Below, in pieces: positions 34,281-46,700 of a stretch of DNA of 64,000 bases. Below the pieces are notes generated by a model. The model was given only the letters and a program-made list of their open reading frames with translations. It ran no database searches and had not been told where the DNA came from. Made by a program: the position numbers and the translations under genes. The stretch spans positions 6,575,360 through 6,639,359 of the forward strand of contig JASKMD010000006.1 of the NCBI GenBank assembly GCA_030144725.1, in the 5' to 3' direction. This DNA is from Haematococcus lacustris. Lineage: Eukaryota > Chlorophyta > Chlorophyceae > Chlamydomonadales > Haematococcaceae. Within the stretch, counting starts at the first letter, position 1; each line of letters begins with the position of its first letter.

Positions 34281-35379
34281 ATGAGCACCATGTCACCACC
34301 CAACATCAGCAACAAGCGGATGGCATGTGGCTCAGTGGTGACGGAGATGGGCAACATGTCTAGCCCAGCCCGGTGTGCAAGCTCTAAGGCCCTCAAGGTA
34401 AGGCAGTGCCTGGGTCAGGGCAAGGGGGGGGGTGCAGGCTGAGCTGTGGGTGTGTGTGTGGGGTGAGTGCAGTGGCTCCAGCTCGGTGGGTCAGGGTGAA
34501 GGCAGGGGGGGAGCATGTTGGGGGGAGGTGTGGGTGAGGGGGGTGGCAGTATGGGTGTCTGCCCTGGCTTGTGGGGTGCCTGCCGAGGCCATGGGGGGCC
34601 AAGATGGGAGGGGTGGGGGGTAAGTTGGGGGGGAGGGGCAGTCAGCACAAAGGGCAGAGTCATGCTAGCTTCAGCTTAGGGGAACCGGCTGCTGCTGCTG
34701 CTGCTGTCCCAACACCCATGGGCACGCCTCCCCCCTCTCCCCACTTTGGCTGCAGGCTACGGTCGTGGCTACCCCTCCCTGAGGCCCATGGCTCAGTTAT
34801 AGCTCAGCTGCCCAGCCCCGCTGCCTCCGCCCCCTACCGCCTGCCCCGCCTGCTGGGCCACCTGCCCGGCTGCCCGGGGCCTGCCCTGCTGCAGTCTCTC
34901 CCCCCCTCTGTGGCCTACATGCTGATGGCAGGGAAGGCGGCGACAGCACGCAGACCCTGACACGTCACTGCTGGTGTTTGGCTCCAATGTGGTGTCAGTG
35001 CCACGCACGCTGCTGCCCAGGTGGGGGGGTGCGGGTGGGATGGCACCAGGCAGGTTGAACTGAGTAACCCAGCACTTTCCATGCAGTGGGCACACGAGGG
35101 AGTCCCCATCAGGGCAGCAAGCGGCGAGCCAGGGGCTACAAGGTTGGGTAGGCATGGGTGAAGAAGCCCGCTGTGTGAAGAAGCCCATCAAGTGAGTAGA
35201 TATCAGACTGGAGAAGCTACTGTGGTTTCCTCCTGCCATGCTGGGGAAAAGAAGATGGCTTACTCTGCTTAGGCCTACAGCTAGAGACTGCGACCTCGGC
35301 TTTGTGACTGGGTTGCTGGCAATGCACTCCATGAATATCATGGAATGTAAGGTCGGCAAGGCACTGTTAAAGAACCAGG
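34281..35379 (+). CDS. Possible uncharacterised multi-exon gene
   Basis: ATG at 34281 opens a 117 bp segment (39 codons) ending in an AAG/GTAAGG donor. Later exon-like segments on the same strand are about 34962-35021 (DTSLLVFGSNVVSVPRTLLP, ending at CCCAG/GTGGGG) and about 35194-35379 (LEKLLWFPPAMLGKRRWL, then CDLGFVTGLLAMHSM, ending AACCAG/GTATAG). The G-rich sequence between 34400 and 34650 would be intron. Joins are not established and no family is recognised. Confidence 0.3.
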
Positions 35380-35812
35380 TATAGCGCACCATAGGCATCC
35401 ATTTACCTTATGCATTGCATGTACATTTCTTGTACCCCCCTCCCACACACACATCTTCCACATACACCCTTTCCAGTGTTGATGCAACCATGACCTTGAC
35501 AAGTGTGCATCCAGCAATGCAAAGTGCCTAGGCTTGCGACTGCCTTTCCATCTCACTCACTCACCGGTTTGACAAAGGCAGCATGAGCATACAGCAGCGT
35601 ATTGCAAATGACATTGAGATCACGCACTTTGTCGTCCTATGTCGCGTGTTGTCGCCCTACGTTGATATTTATAAGATAGCTGCTCGGCTGTGATTCAACG
35701 CTGTGAATCAACCCAGCCGGTACCAATCTTTGTTCATCCAAGCATCGCATCACTGGTTGTCACCGCAGGCAGTCACACCGCAATGTTATCCACCCATGTT
35801 GCCCAGCATTGC

Positions 35813-36302
35813 AGGGTACCTCACCTCACCCCACACCACACCAACCCATGGCTCCACGCACTCATGGCCCGCCTGACTCACACTCACAGCTTCAGCTTTC
35901 CCAGGCCACCCTGCTGTGCTCTCCTAACACCTGCGTTGCCTGGGTTGAACCCTGGTCTGCTTCACCGCAACCTGCTCACCAACGAGCACGTGACTGAAGG
36001 TGACAGCCAGGATGGTGCCGCCAGACCCCAGCCGGGTCACCTGCACCTTCATGGGCGCCTCCAGCCCTGCCAGCAGGCGTGCCATGTCTATAGCCTGCAG
36101 CATGGGCAAACACCTGCTGCTGATGTCACTGCCACTGCCACCATGCCTCTGCAGATGACGGTGGCGGCTGCGCGGGCTGCACGGCCTGCTCCTGACATAC
36201 GTGCATGTGTGAGCAGCCCCCAGTGCGCCAGTGCGATGTGGCCGACTCCATCACACAAGGCAGCAACTGCCTATTTTGCATCCCACTCTCTCACTGGTGC
36301 TG
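35813..36302 (-). pseudogene. Duplicated fragment of the BAHD acyltransferase gene
   Basis: This copies 45461-45945 at roughly 95 percent identity by eye, including the exon that codes for APMKVQVTRLGSGG up to the catalytic His and both flanking intron stretches with their splice signals. No other BAHD exon is found nearby, so it cannot make a complete enzyme. Confidence 0.75.
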
Positions 36303-36395
36303 GTGCCCACCTGTCAGTGTTATTGTGAAGACTTGACCCTACACTGTTTAACTACATATCCTACCAGTATCTGCAAAGAAGCATCCAAGCATCCA

Positions 36396-36496
36396 GTGCC
36401 TGTCGTCTAGTGGTTAGGACAGTGCGTTGTGGCACTGGAGATCGGCTTGCGACTCCCAGATCCGCACAAACCCGGGCTCGACTCCCGGCAGGCACA
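36396..36496 (+). tRNA. tRNA-His (GUG) with 29-nt intron, copy 3
   Basis: Identical through the tRNA and intron to copy 2. The leader CATCCAAGCATCCA and the following TTTT run are shared with copies 1 and 2. Confidence 0.87.
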
Positions 36497-36607
36497 CATT
36501 CGATCCGTTTTGCACCCTGTGCCAGATGCACAATGTACGGCTGTGTCAATCCTGACTTATTCCCCGCACAACGTCGTCAGGATTGAGAGTTGCCATGCCA
36601 AGGCGCA
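36497..36607 (+). repeat. 3' body 'B' following tRNA-His copy 3
   Basis: Near-identical to the reverse complement of 1-116. It includes GGCTGTGTCAATCCTGAC and a short inverted match, CCTGAC...GTCAGG. Confidence 0.8.
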
Positions 36608-37258
36608 TGATGAGACCGCCGAAGGTACGCAACCGGGGCTGAGGGCTACATGCAGACATACAACCCTACAAATACAGTTTCTGTAGCTTCCGTTTCTGTA
36701 TGACACAGGGTGAGATACTCCCTTGGCATGACTGTCTTTGCTTACTGTAAGTTTGCTTGCTGCTTTGTTTGCCTTTTCTTCTTCTGTACTGTGAATGCTA
36801 CTGTGTTTGCTTCCACGTTGTGCCTTGGTTTGGCGTGTGGTGCGATGAGGCACAGCAGTGCCATTTACAGTATGTGAGCACAAGCAACAATGTCTATTGC
36901 TTCCGCAGCACAAACGCCAGTTGTTGCACGCGCAGTTCCCGATCAATTGAACAATTAATATATAATACCGTACTCTCCCTTTCCCGAATCATTTTTTGTC
37001 CTTCGGGAAACCGGGAAAGAGTAAACAATGTACTTATTTTGTCCTTCGGGATGTAGTCAAACAATAAGTTGACCTTAACGACTCCCGGCAGGCACACTCA
37101 GGCGTTCCCAACTACCTGAAAACCACCCCCCTGTGATACGAAGCCCGTATCTCCGCAACCACTCAGTCAAAAATATATGTAAACAGTGCTTTGAACAGAG
37201 GAGACTCATAGCTACGAGATGGCAGACACAGCAAAAACTATTTCGCTCTCAGCGGTGC
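36608..37258. other. AT-richer spacer with short inverted repeat and tRNA fragment
   Basis: No gene is seen. CTCTCCCTTTCCCG and CGGGAAAGAG (36971-37022) form an inverted repeat with TTTTGTCCTTCGGGA repeated twice. Positions 37079-37096 match the last 18 bases of the tRNA-His copies, an isolated 3' fragment. Confidence 0.4.
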
Positions 37259-39130
37259 TCAGTGCCTGCCCAAAGACCGACATTTGAATTCATGCGATTT
37301 CGCCCCATGCGAGGCGCGCCGCTCTAGCACGCCTCGCCACACTGTTGTGAGTGGCACCTGCAACGCGCAGCAGCAGTCGGAACATGTTTTGCTTTGGGCA
37401 TGTGGACGCGACGACGGCAGTCGTGACAGCTGGATATCATTCTTAGCTTTTGGAGCTGCTGCTGGCGCTAGTGCATTACCGGCTGCTCTACCACGCTTAA
37501 AGAAGGTGCTAGGTGCAGTACATGGTGTTGTCTCACCTTGCTTTGCTGCCCTCGGCTTGTTAGCTGCAGGTGCCTCACGCTTACGTGACGTGCTTGCCGC
37601 TGCCAGCTGTTGCTGCTGCTGAGGGGGTGCACCAGCAGGCACAGCCAGCTCAGGGGTGGTGCCTGCAGGTGTCAGTTGCTGCTGAGGGGGCGCAGCTGCG
37701 GCAAGCTTTTCACGGATGTGGGTGCACACGTGGCTCAGTAGCTTGGGTACCCTCCAACTGGTGTGTACCTCCTGCTTGTGGAACTGGAGGTATGTCTGAA
37801 GCTGCTTTCCTGTCATCTTCTTTGCCTCCTCAACAGTTGTGTGGCTAAAATCATGCCCCCCCAAGGCAAGGGCATGGGCCGCTGCAAGCCGCTCTTGGCA
37901 CGCATGGTCACCCACATTAACCACAACCCTCCCGACCTTGTGCGCTGCATCTGTGATCTGGCGCTCTGCCTTGGCTGATCGCTGTGCTGCAGCTGCGGCA
38001 TCCTCCTTACGCCGCACTTCAGCACGGAGCTGACCCATACGCTGCTGCAAATCATGAACATCCACAGTCTCCATGGCCTCCTTGCATGTGCGCAGGGACA
38101 TCAACTGCAGCAGAGCTGGCAGCTCCATGTACCTGCCACCACCATGCTTCAGCAGCTGCAACAAGGACTCCACTGGGGCATTGGAGATGGGGCTGGCAAG
38201 GTAGTACTGTTCAAGGTGAAGGCGCAGTGCGGGGCTGCCAGGGTCGCCGTTTACAGCCATGGCACGAATGTCAGATGCATATTGACGCCAAGTGCCATGA
38301 GGGTCCTCTTCCTGCTGCAGCTGCTGCTGCTGGTGCTGGTGCTGCTACTGTCCATCCTCAGGCGGCGGCAGCCGTAGCTCGGCATGATACACCACATCAA
38401 CCGCCACTTCCATGCGCATAGCTGGGTCTGAGCTGCCGAGAGCAGCAAAGAGGTGGGGCAAGGCCATTTGAGCCTGCACATGATGCAGGTAGTAGGTCCA
38501 CATAGCACCACAGTGCATCTGCAAATAGGCCGCAAGCTGCTGCTTCTGCTGCTCGCGCTGATCAACTGGCACCAGACTGCAGACATGCCAGAAGGGGCAA
38601 TGTGTCCCAAGTCTCAAGACGAGCTAGCACATCCTGGGTGTGGCGGTAGAGCTCAAAAGCGTGCAAGCCGTCATCCTTGCTGGCCCACATGAGCTCGGGC
38701 ACCAAGAAGCTCTCCCCAACCACTGCCACCACGCTGAGCCTGAGCAGCAGGCTGTTGTCCTGGAGCAGCTGGCTAAGGGTGACAGCCCATGGTGGAGACC
38801 GATTCTTCTGCCGCTCAAGCAGCTGTGACACGGCAGCTGTGACACGGCCGCTCTGGATGCCACCTGCTGCAAAGCCGTGTGCTCACCCTGCAGGCTTTGG
38901 TGTGCTGCCTGCAGGTCGTCTAGGTCGCCCTGCAACCCATCCACTGTGCCCGTAAGGGACTGCTCCACATCCCTCAACCGCTGCACCTCAGCCTGCAGAT
39001 CACGGTTTGTCGCTTGTGCCGTACAAGCTGCAGCCTTGATGTTGTTAGGGCAATGCAGATAGCCAGCCCTTGGCGACTTGTTTAGTGCATTGAGCTGGGC
39101 GCTCTTTGCCTTGCTTAATCTCTTCTTCAT
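37259..39130 (-). pseudogene. Coiled-coil protein gene with frame breaks
   Basis: It opens with MKKRLSKAKSAQLNALNKSP and a heptad-rich stretch (LQAEVQRLRDVEQSLTG). A 14 bp tandem duplication at about 38820-38848 shifts the frame; removing one copy would restore it. A second shift lies near 38590-38615 and an in-frame TAG near 38350. The frame then continues through EQYYLASPISNAPVESLL, a second coiled coil (RMGQLRAEVRRKEDAAAAA) and a poly-Gln/Ala, basic C terminus ending at 37259. The long readable protein with three local lesions suggests a young pseudogene or assembly errors. The family is not recognised. Confidence 0.55.
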
Positions 39131-40561
39131 GGTTAGGGTGGTCAGGGTGATGGATGGTGAAGGATACAGAGATGGGTGAAGGAGAGGTAGGGGGGAGATG
39201 GGTGAAGGAGAGGTAGGGGGGAGGAGGCGAGGAGAAGGAGAGGTAGGAGGGAGGAGGCTGATGGCAGGCTGGGCTGCTGGGAGGAGGGGCTATTGGGGGC
39301 TGGGCTGTGTAGACGAGGTTGGGAGATGGTGGGTTAGGCTATGTTGGTGGTGGCCATGTGGCGGAGTGGTCAACCAAGCTCAGTCGGCTCCTCATGCACC
39401 TGTAGCCATCAGCATGTGTACCTTGTAAGGGGTCAATCTTGACACCTACAGACCCAATGATTGAGTTGCTTAGTGCCATGGACGCGTTATTGAGTATGCT
39501 ACAAATAATTCGAGTGAGGCCAGGTTGTTTGTTCAATGGTTGAAAACATAAAGCGGATCATAGCTGGAGGGGGTGACTAGTCCCTACTGTGCCGCCCACC
39601 ATTATAGCGATACAGCGCTGCCACACTCGAATTTGGGTTTCTTCACATCCTCGCCAAGAGGCCTGCACCATCAGGGAGCTCGCGCAACCATGTTTGCCGG
39701 ACTTCGGTGGTGTGCGCCACCGACATGTCGTGCATCGCTAACGGATAGTCAAGGACGTAGCTTACCGGTGCAGTTAACCACGGTCTGCGATTGGGACACA
39801 TTCGGGGTCACATGTGGCTGCCCGCATCGAATGACTCCGATGGCAATTCCAGTCTTACATTAAACGCGCGTTATCGCATTGCAGCAGACGCAGCAAACGT
39901 TACATGAAATGATGGAGTAGATGGGTTGCAGTTGCATGAAGATTACCAACCCCATGTTGGGAACGCCTGAGGCACACACTCGGTCATAGTTTTGCCCCTA
40001 GCCGTCTACGTCAGCCATTGAAGTGTGCGAACGTTCTTGTGCAATGATGCAACACGCAAGATTCGTCAGCAAGCTTGCCTCTGACCAGGCTCAAGGGCTG
40101 GGTGGGATACGATGTAGACATGTACCTGCTGCACCCCACGCAGTGGCTATTGAAGCAGAGCATGTGACTCCGCAGCTGCATATAGCCGCACCGTTGTTTC
40201 AAGTATTGTTACAATCAAAAAGTTGCTTCATGTTAAATAAGTCTGTCAAACTGATTGTGGGTCATGCATGTATGCTACAGTAAGGTGTTGGATGCGTTTG
40301 GTACTGGGAACAGGGAACAAGCCCGGTCTATTAGCACCATGTTTAGCACCATGTCTTACAAGAACAAACAACAGCATGAGAAAAAGAATAGCACGCAAGT
40401 ACTCCTAGCAACCTTTGATCCTTGCAACCCTCATGTATTCTTAGCAACAAGCCTCTTGGCAAGCCGCTGCTACTCAGGCCTCAATGACGTAACGACGCTC
40501 TACAGTTGCTACCAGCCTGCACTAAGGCAAGAGAACGCACAAGTTTAAGGCAATTACAGCT
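39131..40561. other. Repeat-rich spacer; no gene seen
   Basis: GGTGAAGGAGAGGTAGG-type purine repeats fill 39150-39290. Positions 39300-39960 hold nothing I can assign. Positions 39970-40190 carry repeat body A. Positions 40200-40560 are AT-richer with no convincing frame. Confidence 0.45.
39970..40190 (+). repeat. Second copy of repeat body 'A', tRNA head missing
   Basis: It begins exactly at the last bases of the tRNA (AGGCACACACTCG) and then follows 33820-34024 closely. It looks like a 5'-truncated copy of the tRNA-His repeat. Confidence 0.75.
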
Positions 40562-43500
40562 TTAAGCCCACTTTGCCGCTGGAGCCAGCTGTGCCAGCAC
40601 TCGGCTGTTCTTCAAGGCCGCAATGGCGGCAGTGGGTGTTACCAAGAACAAGTACAGTCCAGTGTCTGATGGATGAGCTTGCATCACCGCTGCAGACCAA
40701 GGTGGGTTAGGGTACAACAGCCCCTGGAACCTGCGACGCAGCATGTGCGAACCGTCAGACAAGCGAACACAAAACGAAATAAGAAACAAACAACACATCA
40801 CATACAAAACAGCAAGGTAACAGCCGCATTGTGCAGCCAGGGACAGGCGTTGCTGGAGATGCCTGCACCCACCTCAGGGGACCACCTTGACCAAAGTCTA
40901 CGTTCCAGTAAGGAAACTGCCAGGAGGACAGCATGGCATCTTGCCCACGCATCACGGTCGCCGCCATCTGGAGCTGCAGGCAGTTGAGGCCAATTACGCA
41001 TACAGCTGGTGGCACAGTGGCGCAGGTTACGCAGAGGAGACCAGGTGGCACATGTGCATGTGTCTCATGTTCATGCACAATGTGCAGAACACCCACCCCC
41101 TCCGGCAGGTGCTGCATGCAGGAACCAAGCAGCTCATGGAGGGCAGCCAGCTTTGACTGCCAGCTTGCGAGAGCACATGTTGTTGTAAGACTCATGCTAA
41201 CACCATTGTGCCATGCCCCTCTGCACTGCACTGCACTTCTCCAAGCAGTGAGGCCGGTGACGAGTCGTGCACACCAGGACTGATGTGGGTCAGCTTCGCG
41301 CCCTCCCTACCTCACCTTTCCCCTCTCGCTCAGCTCCCACCCTCAGCTCCCATCCTCACTCTTGCCCTTGTTCCCGCCTTCTCCCCTCACCTGGCTTGTC
41401 AGTGGGGCAGAGCACATGGCACTCGCCAGGTCCAGGATTTCCCAGCCCTTGGCGTCCGACACCTCCCTGCCCCCCACCGCACCGCCACCTGGTGCCCCCT
41501 TCCCAGGCCCCTCCCTGCCCCCCCCGCTGCCCGCACTCTTAGCTGTCTCAGCTGCAGGGGGTGGATGACCAGGGGGGTCCCCTGACCTCAGCTCCAACAG
41601 GGCATAGCGAACCTGTGCAAGTGTGACCAGGGCACAGGAGGTGTGAGCACCAGAAGGGTAGACTAGGTGCATGAAGGGTGGGGGGTGCGTGTGTGTGTGT
41701 GCGCTTGCTGCCTGCTCCTCTCAGCTACCTGCAAGGCCGCCTGCTGCAGAGATGAGAGCAGCACGGGGTCAGGCCCTGCCAGCCCTCCCCTAGCTTCCTG
41801 TGCTGACGCCAGCTTCTCGCAAGCTTCCATAGGCACCACCGGCGCCCTGCCGCTCCCTGGTACGGAGCCGCTGGCCATTGAAGAAGGCGCACCTGACAGA
41901 GCACCAGCACCAGCTGACGTGTCAGCACCAGGCAGGTGCGGCAGGGCGTGTCAGCGGCAGGGCAGCGTCAGCCATGATCACAGCATACTGGCCTAGGTCC
42001 CTGTTCTGCCTTGATCTACCCTACCCTACCCTACCCTACCCTACCCTACCCACCTGCTCCTCCCCTGTCCTGTCCTGGTCTAGTCCTACCTCGTCCTCCC
42101 CTGTCCTGCCCATGCCCGGGCCCACGTCCCTCCCAGCCTTTGCCTAGCCTGTCATGCCCCTCTCAGCCCCCGCCCCTACCTCACCCCAACCCCAGTTCCT
42201 CCTCTACCCACATTCATGCACCCCCTGTACCCTCACCCACACCAGCGTGTCCTCAGCTGCTGCAGCACACCAAGCAAAACTCAGCCACCCTCCCCATGGT
42301 CACCAGTGGCGGTCAAGCACCCCACCTGTCACCCCAGCCGCCACGCACTCCAGCCTCTTCACCAGTCTCTCCACAGGCAGCCCCTTGGCCTGGTGGAGGC
42401 CGGGACTGGGTGGCGGACTGACCATTGACTGCGCCAGTGTGTCGGCGCAAGTGCACACCTGCACGCTGCCACCGCCTCCATTGTGCCCGCTGCTGCCCAG
42501 TCGCCCCTTGAACCTCCCACCATGCTCCTGCTCCTCTTGCTCCTCTGCCACCCCCTTGCCTGCTGCCTGAATTTCCCGGCACATTCGCCCCTGCTCCCTG
42601 GTGACTGCCGACCCCACCGTTGCCCCGGTGACAGCTGCTGTCCCGATGGCTGCTGCCGGCGCTGACACTGGGCCAAGGCTGCCTGCACCAGGGGTGCCTT
42701 TCGTGGACCCAGCCCCGGCCTGTCCCTCCAAGCCCCCCTTCAGCTCTTCCGCCATGGGCGCTGCCTGGACCCTGGGGCCCAGACAGCTGGCAGCAGGGCC
42801 CTGCTCTGGGGCCTGCTCCCTGCTCAACCTCAGCGCTGCGGCCTCCACCACCTTGGCAGCTGTGGCGGTGGCAGCCACTGCAGAGGCGCTGCCCCCCATG
42901 GCCTCCCCACCCGCCTCCATGACGCTGTCAGCTACAAGCCGGCTGGAGTGGCCAGGCGTCTCGGGCCCTGAACCCTTGATGCCCGATGCAGGCCTGCGCC
43001 GTGAGCTGGTCCGTCTCTCCTCCACAAAGCCTGCGAGATCACCCCCTGCCACACACTTGCCAGCTGGCTTCCACCTGGGGCTACCGCCTGCTCTGCTCGC
43101 TGCTGCCTTGCCACCACCCCGCAAACCCTGGCCTGCTGAACCACACCCCATGGCTGCAGTGTGCTGCAGCAGCACCTCGCCACTGGCTGATTGCACTCGC
43201 ACCAGGGATGGGGTCACTGTGCGTGGCACCAGCACAGCCCCCTTCCCCTCCCCGTCCACCTCCCTGCCTTTGCCTCCCGCCCGCTGCTGCTTGGCTTCGG
43301 GGTCCACCTGCCCACCCTTCTGTTCAACTAGCGGCGGCACCAGCTGCGGTTTGAACCCGGGACCTGCCCCTGCCCCAAGCGACACATGGCGTTTGAGGGG
43401 TTGGCCCAGGCGCCTGGCCAGCCTTGGAGGGCAGCTTCCTGGCAGCTCCTCCACGAGGTCAGGCATATAAGGGCCAGAGCCTGCCGCCCTGGTCTCCTCG

Positions 43501-43670
43501 AGACAAGATGTTACTGGCATTGGCTTGGCAGCTGTGGTGGGGAGTGGAGGGGAAGCTGGGGGGTCGGGCGCTTGGGGGAGCGCAGTGAGGGGGGTGGTGG
43601 GACGTGAGGAGTGGGAGCGGTCCTGGGTGTTGGGAGTGGCTGGGGAGCACAGAGAAGGGTTCAGCAGGGC

Positions 43671-43719
<49 letters not shown>

Positions 43720-46700
43720 CAGGGTGTGCTCGGGGGGGCCACCGGCGCGCCTGGGGGCTTGGGAGGCAGGGGGAGGAAGCTGGGCTCCGAGCCAGAGGTG
43801 CTGCTGACCTCACCACTCTCCTGCTCTGGCTGCTGCTGCTCCTCCTGTGGGCACTGCTTCCAAGCCTCGCTGATGTTGGGGCCATTGCTGTCCCTTCCCC
43901 TCGTAGCATCACCGACACCTATAGCTGCTGTGAAAGACCTTGCCCCGCAAGCCTGGCTACGCTGCTGGTGGCCTTGGGCTCCTTCCGTACGCTCTGCCAC
44001 TGCATGAGGGAGGGGAGGTGCAGCGGCCATCGACTCCCATTCCCGCACCCCCTCCACCACCTCCCCCTCTGGCTCCTCTGCAATCGCTGCCCTTAAAAGC
44101 TTGGCTGGTGCGGCTGGTAGGCAGGTGGGTGGGGCTGGGGCTGCTGACCTGCTCCAATGCACCACTGCAGCCGCCATATCATGAGCTGGCAGGTGGGGTG
44201 CAGCGGGGATGTGCAGGCACCAGGTCGCGTTGGCCACCAGGTTCTTGGGCAACACCCCCGCCAGCCCATTGCACCGCAGGTCAACTGCCAGGCCCAGGGC
44301 TGTTGGGGGGTGTGCAGGCTGCTGCTGGGGCCCGGTGCGAGAGGTGCCCGGCAGTGGCCGCCCGCGCAGCTGCGCCATGATGAGCCACAACAGGGCAGCC
44401 ACTGCATCGTTGGTGGAGATCAGGGCTGAGGCGGGGCAGGGGGCCCCAGCAGCCAGAGCCTGCGGTCAGGGCAGCGGGGGAAAAGAGGGCTGTGTTGGGA
44501 AGTGAGCAAGGGAAGTGCAGCGAGTGGCAAAGAGGGAAAGAAAACTTTACCCTGTGCCATGCATCGACATCGCCACACCCATGCCCATGTGCCCTCTGCA
44601 GTTTGCACTTGCCTTCAGCTTTAAGACCTGATCCTTGGGAATGTGCAGCACGCTGCAGCTCAGAGAATCCTTTGCGACCTTGGCAGGACTCCACCCTGCT
44701 GACACCGGCACTGGCGCTGACACCGGCATGCTGCCGGCAAAAAGCCGCTGCTCCTCGCGAACCATGCCGGCGATCACACCCATTTTTTTCAGCGCGGGCC
44801 ACATGCCTGGTGGTGGCAGACGTTGCAGCTGCAGGCTGCTCAAGGACGGAGCCACTGCCGACGAAAGCACTGCCGACTGCTCATCGCGCGGAGATGTCAC
44901 CGGTGTGCACGGAGCCCATGCGACATGGGTTGCGGGGGGCGCGGGCAACGCCGACATGGTGCTGATAGCGCGCAGATGCACGGCCTCAGGCGCCAGGACT
45001 GTTGGCTTAGCCGGGTCCGCTTTGCTGCTGCCGCTTTGGAACCTTGCCGACTCGGCGCGAGGGCGCAGCAGCTGCCGTTCCAACGAGGGTGCCTGGATGC
45101 CGCTGGCTGCCAAGCTGAAGTTCTGCGCGGTATGCCTCATAGATTCTGCCTGGCCGACGCTTGCCTCCCGGCACACCGTGACGGGAACATCGCACAAGGC
45201 GCGGTGTGCCGGGTTCGGCAGCAGCGCTCGGTAGGCCGCTGCCCAAGCGTTCAAGAGCATGCAAGCAGAGCGCCCATCTGCAGCACCACGCCACATCACG
45301 CAAAGCTGAGTCACACTTGTGCTGTTTGACTTCATCCCCTGAATGTCTTTTCATGTCTTTTCTACCGAAGTTTTGCACTCACGACTCTATAGGGGGGGAG
45401 GCTGGCCCGACAAGAGCCTAAAGGAGGGTTGAACACCATCTCTGTTACCCAGCATCACAGGGTACCTCACCCCACCCCACACCAACCCATGCCTCCACGC
45501 ACCCATGGCCCGCCTGACTCACCCTCACAGCTTCAGCTTTCCCAGGCCACCCTGCTGTGCTCTCCTCACACCTGCGTTGCCTGGGCTGAACCCTGGTCTG
45601 CCTCACCGCAACCTGCTCACCAACGAGCACGTGACTGAAGGTGACAGCCAGGATGGTGCCGCCAGACCCCAGCCGGGTCACCTGCACCTTCATGGGCGCC
45701 TCCAGCCCTGCCAGCAGGCGTGCCATGTCTATAGCCTGCAGCATGGGCAAACACCTGCTGCTGATGTCACTGCCACTGCCACCATGCCTCTGCAGATGAC
45801 GGTGGCGGCTGCGCGGGCTGCACGCCCTGCTCCTGACATACGAGCATGTGTGAGCAGCCCCCAGTGCGCCGGTGCGATGTGGCCGACTCCATCACACAAG
45901 GCAGCAACTGCCTACTTTGCATCCCACTCTCTCACTGGTGCAGGAATCCACCCACACCCACCTGTCAACTTCCTGGTACCCACCCAGCCATTGGCCAACT
46001 ACCTGCCTGACCGACCCCCTGCTTGCCCCCCTACCTGCACACTTGCCTGCCCATCTGCAAGCCTGCCTGTCAGCCTGCCCACGCGCTTGCCATGCGACTG
46101 CTAACACACTCGGTCGGCCGCCCCCAGGCCTGCTGACCCACCCACCGGGTACCAGGGAGGCAGCACAGCGCTTTCATTCAGCCCGCCTGTCTGGCCACTA
46201 GAGAATCCGGTGCGCCCCATGGCTGCCAGGGGAAAGTGCTGCGCAATGGTCCAGTGCGGCGCTGAGGCTGTGCAGTAAGGCACTCCTGCAGCCGGGCATC
46301 ATACCCCGCATAACAGCCGCATAACAACCTGTGGCAGCCGTATCCTTGAATTGTGCGCCCTCGTGAGCGCATGGCTGCGTGCCCAGCATGCTAGCCCCTG
46401 GGCATGAGGGGGTGTACAGGCCTCAGCACAGCCATGCCATCAAGGAACACGGCTAAGGACATGGCAGATGCCATGTGCTCTCCACGCAAGTGGCCCTAGC
46501 AGCCTGCCTGTATGGCCCGCCCAAGCCAGAGGCAGGGCACCTGCGTTGCAGAGGGACACGGCAAAAGCCTGAGCTCTGCGCGCCGCCGCCACCTCCAGCT
46601 GGCTCAGGCCCCTGCGGGCTGCAGGGAGCACCTGGCTGCTTGCCTCTGCAGGCCATTCCCTGCGCCAGATCAGGACACGGGAGGCAAGATTGCGCCAGAT

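Noticed and set aside
42300..44402. Uninterrupted 700-codon minus-strand frame
   Set aside because: Only 44149-44402 matches BAHD. The rest is low-complexity GC-rich intron that happens to lack stops; a phase-consistent splice to 41870 is better.
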